Source: Undibacterium sp.
Lineage (GTDB): Bacteria; Pseudomonadota; Gammaproteobacteria; Burkholderiales; Burkholderiaceae_D
Direction: 5' to 3'
DNA: 6,725 nucleotides
Assembly: GCA_019752975.1 (NCBI GenBank)
Contig: JAIELM010000449.1
Location: 1 to 6,725, forward strand
This document shows, in pieces, positions 1 to 5,277 of this stretch (the first letter of the stretch is position 1; each line of letters begins with the position of its first letter). Made by a program: the position numbers and the translations under genes. The notes below the pieces were generated by a model, which was not told the origin of the DNA, ran no database searches, and saw only the letters and a list, made by a program, of their open reading frames with translations.

Positions 1-62
1 AGATAAGAACGATGGCATGTTATTTTGCGGTATAGCGGGCTATTCCAACAACTGTTTTATGT

Positions 63-192
63 AGGACTTACACAAAACAGACACTGGCCTTGTTGTGTTC
101 GCCTTGTCGTACATATTTATTGCCTACGGTTCCGCGCCCCAATTCAAGCATTTGAGGGCAGACCCTAGCCTGCGCAATTTTGCGTAAGCCCT
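63..192. repeat. MITE-like intergenic element with 15-bp inverted ends
   Basis: The ends form an imperfect terminal inverted repeat. AGGACTTACACAAAA at 63-77 matches the reverse complement of TTTTGCGTAAGCCCT at 178-192 at 13 of 15 positions. The 100 bp between them hold no usable reading frame. End sequences of the type GGACTTACGCAAAA recur in intergenic repeats and IS-derived miniature elements of betaproteobacteria; that is from memory, not a search. No clear target-site duplication is visible next to the ends, although TATAGCGGG occurs on both sides (31-39 and 202-210) at unequal distances. The best reading is a non-autonomous element derived from an insertion sequence. It could also be a generic intergenic palindrome. 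Confidence 0.5.
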
Positions 193-451
193 CGTAGAAA
201 CTATAGCGGGTTTTCTCAATTCTTCAATTCCTATCGTTTGCAAATTCTCGCCATTTCTCGCCACTATTGGGGGTGTTGTGGCATCGACCATTAATTATTC
301 CCCTACGTACCTTAGGCGCGGATTCTATAAAACCTTTGACCACGCGAACATAAGTTACACGCAAATTCGGCTGTTTCAGTTAGAATTGTTTGACCCGTCA
401 ACGACTTCATCCCCTGAAGATCACCATGCTCGACACTTACTTATAAAGATC
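193..451 (+). promoter_or_regulatory. Upstream region of the histidine kinase, with short direct repeats
   Basis: This stretch precedes the chosen kinase start. It contains TTCTCGCCA twice at a 10-bp period (245-253 and 255-263), TCAATTC twice at an 8-bp period (216-222 and 224-230) and a palindrome TTGACCCGTCAA (390-401). Direct repeats spaced by one helical turn are typical of response-regulator binding sites, so these could be control sites, but that is inference. No sigma70 promoter with both boxes close to consensus stands out; TATAAA at 326-331 has no good -35 partner. The frame stays open back to a GTG at 278, but the residues it would add do not look like a kinase N-terminus. Confidence 0.3.
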
Positions 452-3136
452 ATGGATATCGATACATCAAAGGCGATTAGCTCTGAAATGCAACTGCGTC
501 AATTACGTTGGCGCTTCTTCCTATTACTGTTTAGTTTTATTGCACCGATTTCGGTCATGGCTTGGTTGTATCAAGCTTATGCCGAGAACAATATAGAGCA
601 ACGTATCTTTAGTGAAGTTCAAATCAATGTACAGCAAAAAAAGCTCGCTTTCGAACAAGTGGTACAACTCGCGACCAGTCATCTGGACAGAGTTGGTCTG
701 CAATTGCAAGATGCGATGGAAAGTCCCGCCCTCAGAATAAATCAGGGAACTTGGGGAGAACTGCGTAAGCTGGGGATTCATGAGGATGGCCGCGATGAAT
801 CGGTGGTAGCCGCATCAAATGAAAAATGGCGTCAACGATTCGGTGCGATTTTTATTCATCCTAGAGCCAGCAATAAGCCCATGATTGCCGAGCAGGCTGC
901 CGCTCTCATGGCAGTTTTTCCATCGATACATGCCACACACCAAACCAATCCTTACTTCCAGTGGACTGCCTTTTATTTGACTAGTGGCGACTTATTTGCG
1001 ACTTATCCCTTTGTATCGGAAGTTGCACTGCAAAAAGCCACGAATACCCATACGAACACAGCCATGTTTGATGCTGTGTTCGACGCAAAACTAGAGAAAT
1101 TAATGCAGCAGTTGATGCCCCAAGCGAATCCTGAAAGGCGTATGCAATGGATAGCGCCTTATTTTGATAGTGGGGGGAAGGGCGCCATGGTCAGTTTGTT
1201 GGCGCCATTTTATGTTGATCATGTTTTCGTTGGTGCCTTGTCGACCGACGTGACTTTGACGATGTTTGCACAGGTGCTCAACGAGAAACAAAAAAACCTT
1301 GCCCATTTTATCGTCATTGACCAAGACGATAATTTAATCGCCGATGATCGCGATCTGGCGCAGAAAGATCACGCAATTCATAAGGCGAAAGAGATGCTCC
1401 CTGACAGTTTATTGCTAGCGATACATAGCACTCCTTCTCTGCAGGCGAGCAAATTGCAGCGCTCAACTATGTGGTACTGGTCGTCTACTCAAATCGCTGG
1501 CAGTAACTGGCGCTTATTAAGCTATTTTAATCAAAGCGAGTTGACGACGGCATCGGCCAGCGAGTCACAATCGACCACTCAGATCATGTTGAGTTTGCTC
1601 GCGGTCTTGTGTTTGGCAGCGTGGGCGATTGCCTATTACTTTGCTTTGCCTTCCTTGAAACTGGCAAACTACTTGATCCAACTATCTCATAATCCTCATA
1701 CCAACAGACCCGACATACCCAAGGCATGGCAAGCTTCCTTCGAGCTCGTGGCTAAAACTTCTTTGCAAAGGCAAAGTTATCTGACGGAAATTGAAAATCA
1801 AGCGTCCAATCTTGAAAAAACCGTGGTCGAGCGTACAAAAGAAGTTGTAGCGCAAAGCCAGTTGGCCGAAAAAGCGCGCAATGACATCGCACTGTTGAGT
1901 GAGCTTGGTAGGGAGATTACTGCTTCATTGGACGTCTCTGCCATCGAAAAAAACCTGCTCAATCACATTCAACAGTTACTTGCTGCTGACTATCTCGCGA
2001 TTGGCCAATTTGACGCCAGTTCACGTATGATTCATTTCAAAGCCTTGCCAAACCAAGAGAGTGATACAAGTTCGTTCTCTCTACATTTCGATCATTGCAC
2101 CCCGGCGATCCAAGTGTGCCTACAACAAAAAGGGGAGTTCATACAAGATCTTGCATACCGAGATTTTCGGCAGCAAGTTTCGACGGATTGCCCTACGGTG
2201 TCGAGTTTGTTCATTCCGATTATCATCAAAGAGATCGTGTTTGGCTTGATCTGTATCCAGCAGCGTCACCCGCATCAGTATCACCAGAATGACCTTGCCA
2301 TCTTAAGATCGCTCAGTGCTTATGCTTCTGTGGCGCTGGATAATGCCTTGACCTACCAGAGACTAAAACAGACCCAAGAGAAATTGATTGAGCAGGAAAA
2401 ACATGCAGCACTTGGTTCTATCGTGGTCGCTGTGGCTCATGAACTCAATACGCCTATCGGCAATAGTTTATTGGCCGCTTCAAGCTTAGTCGATATGACA
2501 GAAGCGACGAACGTACAAATTATGAAAGGTGAAATCCGGCGCTCAAGCTTCAATGAGTATGCAAAATCGACTAAGGAGATTTGTGAACTTATACTCCGTA
2601 ATTTGAGAGCTGCGGCGCAGCTGATCACGAGTTTTAAACAAATCGCGGTCGATCAAAGTCCTGATCAGCGTCGCCGTTTTAATCTCGCTCAAGTCACAAA
2701 GGATGTCTTGAGCACGACGGCAAATAGCTTACGTGAGCGTGGCGTTCAAGTGATCGTGGAGATCGACGATAGTATCGAGCTTGATAGTTACCTGGGTCCA
2801 TACTGCAAAGTCATTGATAACTTACTACAGAACGCGAAGCTGCACGCCTTCGAGGCAAAACCACAGGGTACGATACAAATTATCGGAGTGCTCACTGAAG
2901 ATAGGAAGCAAATAATGTTGAGCGTTTCGGATAACGGAGATGGCATAGACACTCCCCATCTCAGTCATATTTTCGAACCTTTTTATACCACCAAACTTGG
3001 ACAGGGGAACAGTGGACTGGGGCTACATATCTGCTACAACATCGTCAATGCTTTGTTGGGCGGGAGTATTGAAGCGAAGAGCCAAATCAAGGTCGGGACT
3101 AGCATCATCATTCACCTACCTTATAGCGCAAGTTAG
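452..3136 (+). CDS. Membrane sensor histidine kinase (dCache-like sensor, GAF, HisKA, HATPase_c)
   Basis: This is a two-component sensor kinase that should autophosphorylate on a His and pass the phosphate to an unknown regulator. Numbering from the ATG at 452 (894 residues): TM1 is about 22-40. Residues 41-376 form a periplasmic sensor with double-Cache character (WIAPYF at 233-238, GALSTDVTL at 261-269). TM2 is about 377-399, followed by a HAMP-like stretch and a coiled coil (about 440-480). A GAF-like domain spans about 480-632. The H-box HELNTPIG carries the predicted phospho-acceptor His663. The N-box is NLLQNAKLHAFE (Asn794), G1 is DNGDGI (827-832), the F-box is FEPFY and G2 is GNSGLGL (852-858), so the ATPase is intact. 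There is no receiver domain and no regulator gene nearby. The ATG at 452 is preferred because it leaves a short basic tail before TM1, although its RBS is weak. ATG 488 and GTG 278 are alternatives. The ligand cannot be predicted. Confidence 0.9.
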   Translation: MDIDTSKAISSEMQLRQLRWRFFLLLFSFIAPISVMAWLYQAYAENNIEQRIFSEVQINVQQKKLAFEQVVQLATSHLDRVGLQLQDAMESPALRINQGTWGELRKLGIHEDGRDESVVAASNEKWRQRFGAIFIHPRASNKPMIAEQAAALMAVFPSIHATHQTNPYFQWTAFYLTSGDLFATYPFVSEVALQKATNTHTNTAMFDAVFDAKLEKLMQQLMPQANPERRMQWIAPYFDSGGKGAMVSLLAPFYVDHVFVGALSTDVTLTMFAQVLNEKQKNLAHFIVIDQDDNLIADDRDLAQKDHAIHKAKEMLPDSLLLAIHSTPSLQASKLQRSTMWYWSSTQIAGSNWRLLSYFNQSELTTASASESQSTTQIMLSLLAVLCLAAWAIAYYFALPSLKLANYLIQLSHNPHTNRPDIPKAWQASFELVAKTSLQRQSYLTEIENQASNLEKTVVERTKEVVAQSQLAEKARNDIALLSELGREITASLDVSAIEKNLLNHIQQLLAADYLAIGQFDASSRMIHFKALPNQESDTSSFSLHFDHCTPAIQVCLQQKGEFIQDLAYRDFRQQVSTDCPTVSSLFIPIIIKEIVFGLICIQQRHPHQYHQNDLAILRSLSAYASVALDNALTYQRLKQTQEKLIEQEKHAALGSIVVAVAHELNTPIGNSLLAASSLVDMTEATNVQIMKGEIRRSSFNEYAKSTKEICELILRNLRAAAQLITSFKQIAVDQSPDQRRRFNLAQVTKDVLSTTANSLRERGVQVIVEIDDSIELDSYLGPYCKVIDNLLQNAKLHAFEAKPQGTIQIIGVLTEDRKQIMLSVSDNGDGIDTPHLSHIFEPFYTTKLGQGNSGLGLHICYNIVNALLGGSIEAKSQIKVGTSIIIHLPYSAS

Positions 3137-3142
3137 ATTTAC

Positions 3143-3203
3143 GGCTTTATCCTCATCTATCGATTAGCGTGTCATTTAGCGGGACAGACGAGGATAAAGA
3201 GCC
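3143..3203. terminator. Inverted repeat between convergent genes, possible two-way terminator
   Basis: CTTTATCCTC (3145-3154) and GAGGATAAAG (3190-3199) are a perfect 10-bp inverted repeat, and flanking GG/CC bases could extend the stem with a small bulge. The 35-base loop contains a minor hairpin (TGTC with GACA). It lies in the 81-bp gap between the stop codons of the kinase and the AhpD-like gene, where a shared terminator is expected. There is only a loose T-rich stretch (ATTTCTTT) after the stem on the plus strand and no T-run on the minus strand, so intrinsic termination would be weak. Confidence 0.4.
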
Positions 3204-3217
3204 CTACATTTCTTTAA

Positions 3218-3757
3218 TTACAGCGCGGCGGCGGCAGGAAAATCGACCGGTGTGCGTGCGACTGAATTGACATAATTTGTGAGTGTATTGAGTGCAACAT
3301 GAAGTACGATCTCAAGAATTTGTGCTTCGGTGTAACCAGCATCTTTAACCGCTTGTACCGCAGTGTCACTCGCATGACCACGTTCTTGCGCAACGGTGAT
3401 AGCAAAACGCACTGCCGCATCAGCTTTGACGTCGGTTGAATGACCACGTCGATTTGCCAAAATCTCTTCACTATCTAATTTTGCTAGGTTGGCCGCGAGG
3501 TAGCTATGAGCCGCTAAGCAGTAATCACAAGAGTTAAATTGGGCGATCGCCAAGGCAATCCGCTCACCTGTTCTTGCGTCTATCGAACCTTTGCCCAAGG
3601 TACCACTCAAGCTGAGATAGGCTTCTAGTGCGGAAGGGCTATGGCCCAACAGTTTCATCAGATTAGGTGTAACGCCCAATTGCTTTTGCACAGCCGCTAA
3701 AAATGGCAAAGACGCTGCTGGAGTTTGTTCTGTACTAGGGACGGAGATACGATTCAT
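3218..3757 (-). CDS. AhpD-like / carboxymuconolactone decarboxylase family protein
   Basis: This 179-residue soluble all-helical protein belongs to the AhpD-like superfamily, which includes thiol peroxidases (alkylhydroperoxidase AhpD) and carboxymuconolactone decarboxylases. The motif CDYC with a following His (Cys77, Cys80, His84) and an upstream Glu65 are present. The spacings (Glu to Cys +12, to second Cys +15, to His +19) equal those recalled for Mycobacterium AhpD Glu118, Cys130, Cys133 and His137, so a redox-active thiol centre is likely intact. The N-terminal part (about 15-55) with PNLMKLLGHSP is typical of the peroxidase-related branch. There is no signal peptide, so it is cytoplasmic. 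The start is well supported: AGAGGA at 3763-3768 on the minus strand lies 5 bases before the ATG. No ahpC, oxyR or aromatic-degradation gene is adjacent. A general role in peroxide or thiol stress is inferred, and the substrate is unknown. Confidence 0.9.
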   Translation of the reverse strand: MNRISVPSTEQTPAASLPFLAAVQKQLGVTPNLMKLLGHSPSALEAYLSLSGTLGKGSIDARTGERIALAIAQFNSCDYCLAAHSYLAANLAKLDSEEILANRRGHSTDVKADAAVRFAITVAQERGHASDTAVQAVKDAGYTEAQILEIVLHVALNTLTNYVNSVARTPVDFPAAAAL

Positions 3758-3767
3758 GGCAATCCTC

Positions 3768-3827
3768 TTAAATGGTTATGTGGTAGATATTCGCCATTTG
3801 TGCAGCGAATGGAGATACTTTAATCAT
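3768..3827 (-). CDS. Possible 19-codon upstream ORF ending in the RBS of the AhpD-like gene
   Basis: On the minus strand an ATG at 3827 opens a short frame, MIKVSPFAAQMANIYHITI, whose TAA stop (3770-3768) overlaps the AAGAGGA ribosome site of the AhpD-like gene. A purine-rich GAAGAA touches the ATG, which is too close to be a normal RBS. The same frame can begin at another ATG at 3896 (42 residues). The overlap would allow translational coupling, but the peptide matches no family I recognise, and chance is a fair explanation for an ORF this short. Confidence 0.15.
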   Translation of the reverse strand: MIKVSPFAAQMANIYHITI

Positions 3828-3861
3828 TTCTTCAAAAGAAGAGAATTGGCATAATCTGTAA

Positions 3862-3890
3862 TTGACTATTCCGCGATGTGGAATTATTTT
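3862..3890 (+). promoter_or_regulatory. Sigma70-like promoter with palindromic spacer
   Basis: TTGACT (3862-3867), a 17-base spacer and TATTTT (3885-3890) form a plausible sigma70 promoter on the plus strand. The spacer ATTCCGCGATGTGGAAT is itself an imperfect palindrome (ATTCCGC/GTGGAAT around GAT), the position where a repressor or activator dimer would sit between the -35 and -10 boxes. The promoter points away from the AhpD-like gene, and the next plus-strand gene starts about 450 bases downstream, so its transcript is unclear. Confidence 0.35.
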
Positions 3891-3898
3891 ATTCATAT

Positions 3899-3930
3899 AA
3901 AAAACCGAATAGCCAAGTCGGTGTCGACTT
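3899..3930. promoter_or_regulatory. Two overlapping alternative hairpins, one with a minus-strand T-run
   Basis: AAGTCG (3915-3920) and CGACTT (3925-3930) form a perfect 6-bp stem with a 4-base loop. An alternative stem pairs ACCGA (3904-3908) with TCGGT (3918-3922). On the minus strand that second stem is followed at once by six T residues (3904-3899), the look of a small intrinsic terminator. The two stems share bases 3918-3920, so they cannot form together, which resembles a terminator/antiterminator switch upstream of the AhpD-like gene. The 5-bp terminator stem is short, so this is tentative. Confidence 0.25.
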
Positions 3931-3994
3931 AAAACGGGTTTGCTTAATTTGCGCAATAGCTTCCACTCGGCTGCTTTTTTCTGTGGCTGGTGCG

Positions 3995-4006
3995 TCACCT
4001 CCTTTC
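3995..4006 (-). promoter_or_regulatory. Orphan perfect Shine-Dalgarno sequence
   Basis: On the minus strand this reads GAAAGGAGGTGA, a full match to the sequence complementary to the 16S rRNA 3' tail. No ATG, GTG or TTG lies at a normal distance downstream; the only start-like codon, GTG, is inside the element. Read on the plus strand, TCACCTCCTTTC preceded by GGCTGG resembles the 16S rRNA 3' end with a short insertion. It may be a relic RBS of a lost gene, an anti-Shine-Dalgarno-like element or chance. Confidence 0.3.
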
Positions 4007-4262
4007 AATTAGTGTTAGCGGGGATTTGTGGGATGGAGTTTCATTTTGGGATGACAGCTTGAAATGTGTGGACAGTTCAGGTTTGCGACAAGCACTCGCC
4101 TATGTACTTTTCATGTATTGGTGAATAGCAGACACATTTGCTTAAAAAAATAGTTAAATAGTTTAATCTAAATTAAGCTATGTGCTGTCGTCGATATGAA
4201 TGCTGAATCGATTTCAGGCTTTTGGTTTCTAATTCATCTGTCCTTAATCCTATAAAGCTTGG

Positions 4263-4277
4263 ATCGTCATCGACGAT
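4263..4277. promoter_or_regulatory. Palindrome upstream of the PPC gene
   Basis: ATCGTC (4263-4268) and GACGAT (4272-4277) are perfect inverted arms around a 3-base centre, 61 bases before the start of the secreted PPC protein. It lies 22 bases upstream of a TATGAT -10-like hexamer (4300-4305). It could be an operator or a small leader hairpin. No regulator family is recognised from the sequence. Confidence 0.25.
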
Positions 4278-4338
4278 GATTTCTGTTGTCACACAACTTT
4301 ATGATTGCACCTTAACTATTCAAATTGGGGAGAAAAAA

Positions 4339-5040
4339 ATGTCAAAAATGATGCGTATATTATTGATTGGCCTATCGAGTTTAGGTATCAGCTTCTTGTC
4401 TCAAATCAGTATGGCTCAAACTGTCTTAAATAAAGCCCAGCCAGTCGCGGTGAGCTTGCCTGCGGGTTCGTCGGCACTGTATGTGATTACCATCCCATCG
4501 GAAACTCGATTGGTCAGTGTAAAATTGTCGGGCGGTAGCGGCAATGGTGATGTCTACGTGCAGCAAAATGTCGCGCCAACCATCACCAATTATTTCGCAA
4601 AATCGACTGGGCCGGATAATAATGAAAATCTTCCTAATCTTCCCATCGCGACAAAATATTTCATCGTCGTCTATGCCGTCAGTGCTGTGCAAGGTGCCAA
4701 CTTAGTGGCGGATTACCAAGCCAGTCAAATCAGTTTTATTCAAAGTGGGCAGGTGCAAAATAATCTCAGTGTCACCCCGGCAGATACGAAATATTTTGCG
4801 ATCAATGTCCCTAGCGGCAAAACCAAACTCACGTTCAAATTATCCGGCGGCACAGGTGACGCGGATCTCTATGCAAAATTTGGCGCACTTCCGTCCACAC
4901 TCAGTTATGAAAAAAAATCCGCAGGTACGGGAAACGTAGAAACGATCACCATCGACAGGCCACGAGTGGGTTTGTACTATGTGCTCGTGAATGCTTATAT
5001 GCCAGCCAGTGGTATGAGTCTGGTCGCGACGGTGCAGTAA
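4339..5040 (+). CDS. Secreted protein of two tandem PPC domains
   Basis: This 233-residue protein has a Sec signal peptide: basic MSKMMR, a hydrophobic core about 7-23, and SMA before Gln27 as a signal peptidase I site. The mature part is two PPC (bacterial pre-peptidase C-terminal) beta-sandwich domains, about 28-126 and 132-232. Each carries the family signature, LSGGSGNGDVYV at 63-74 and LSGGTGDADLYA at 168-179, followed by the late YFIVVYA and GLYYVLVNA strands. PPC domains usually trail secreted peptidases and are often removed or help secretion, solubility or substrate binding. Here there is no catalytic domain, and the first copy is the more diverged. The ATG at 4339 is chosen because GGGGAG (4327-4332) sits 6 bases upstream and the signal peptide begins there; the frame is open further upstream without a sensible start. 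The gene faces a metallopeptidase gene convergently. A binding or accessory role outside the cytoplasm is inferred. Confidence 0.85.
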   Translation: MSKMMRILLIGLSSLGISFLSQISMAQTVLNKAQPVAVSLPAGSSALYVITIPSETRLVSVKLSGGSGNGDVYVQQNVAPTITNYFAKSTGPDNNENLPNLPIATKYFIVVYAVSAVQGANLVADYQASQISFIQSGQVQNNLSVTPADTKYFAINVPSGKTKLTFKLSGGTGDADLYAKFGALPSTLSYEKKSAGTGNVETITIDRPRVGLYYVLVNAYMPASGMSLVATVQ

Positions 5041-5095
5041 GTCATTCTTGATTTTTTTCTGAACTTCGCGCGATAGTGTGCTGAATAAAAATCAG

Positions 5096-5201
5096 AAAAC
5101 CCCTACATACAGAGGCATAGCGATACAGAAAAAAGCGGAGAACTGTCGTGACTTTTCTCTGCATTTCTCTAGGTATCTTTGCCTCAGTGTGGAGGGGTTT
5201 T
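5096..5201. terminator. Roughly 106-bp imperfect palindrome, likely two-way terminator
   Basis: The outer arms 5096-5126 and 5173-5201 pair over about 29 positions with four mismatches and one 2-base bulge, starting AAAACCCCT and ending AGGGGTTTT. The inner sequence continues the fold less perfectly (GGAGAA with TTTTCTC regions). TTTTATTTTT follows the right arm on the plus strand, and the left flank gives a T-rich tail on the minus strand, so transcripts from both convergent genes would end in a stem plus U-rich tail. The length is far beyond an ordinary terminator, so it may be a fold-back mobile element or a repeat that was co-opted. No target duplication is evident. Confidence 0.6.
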
Positions 5202-5244
5202 ATTTTTCAACAAAAATGCCAATCATGTTATTTCTTTGGGTATT

Positions 5245-5271
5245 GTGTGGATTTCCACGCGCTCAGAGCGC
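5245..5271. repeat. Two adjacent small hairpins after the metallopeptidase stop
   Basis: GTGTGG-ATTT-CCACGC (5245-5260) and GCGCT-CAG-AGCGC (5259-5271) are compact stems overlapping by two bases. They begin 7 bases beyond the minus-strand stop codon at 5278. Neither is followed by a T-run on either strand, so they are more likely to protect the 3' end of the transcript or contribute to termination together with the large palindrome than to act as classical terminators. Confidence 0.35.
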
Positions 5272-5277
5272 AAGCGT

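Larger units (their letters stand above)
3758..4338. promoter_or_regulatory. 581-bp divergent intergenic region
   Basis: This gap separates the starts of the minus-strand AhpD-like gene and the plus-strand PPC protein. I see no convincing full-length gene in it. The minus-strand frame at 3768-3998 is open, but its only upstream start is a GTG embedded in a Shine-Dalgarno sequence, and the product resembles nothing I know. The region holds a sigma70-like promoter, overlapping hairpins, an orphan perfect Shine-Dalgarno sequence and a palindrome, each listed separately. An AT-rich tract at 4143-4177 with repeated TAGTT units, and the -10-like hexamers TTTAAT (4162-4167) and TATGAT (4300-4305), may belong to the promoter of the PPC gene, but neither has a good -35. 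Confidence 0.5.

Noticed and set aside
31..210. TATAGCGGG at 31-39 and 202-210 as a target-site duplication of the miniature element
   Set aside because: The copies lie at unequal distances (23 and 9 bases) from the inverted-repeat ends, so they do not behave as a duplication of the insertion site.
278..451. N-terminal extension of the kinase to the GTG at 278 (58 extra residues)
   Set aside because: It would place about 79 residues before the first membrane segment, lacks kinase-family character and includes the repeat-rich control region. ATG 452 gives a normal short cytoplasmic tail.
2061..2292. Short plus-strand frames inside the GAF region of the kinase
   Set aside because: They are out-of-frame shadows of the kinase gene, without RBS or domain support.
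3214..3471. 85-codon minus-strand frame overlapping the AhpD-like gene
   Set aside because: It is an alternative frame of a well-supported gene, with no domain and no RBS.
3768..3998. 76-codon minus-strand frame upstream of the AhpD-like gene
   Set aside because: Its GTG start lies inside the Shine-Dalgarno sequence, it runs through the hairpins and a promoter-like element, and the product resembles no known family. Only the last 19 codons are kept, at low confidence.
4222..4338. Upstream extension of the PPC protein to a TTG
   Set aside because: It would bury the signal peptide behind 39 residues, and a clear RBS precedes the ATG at 4339.
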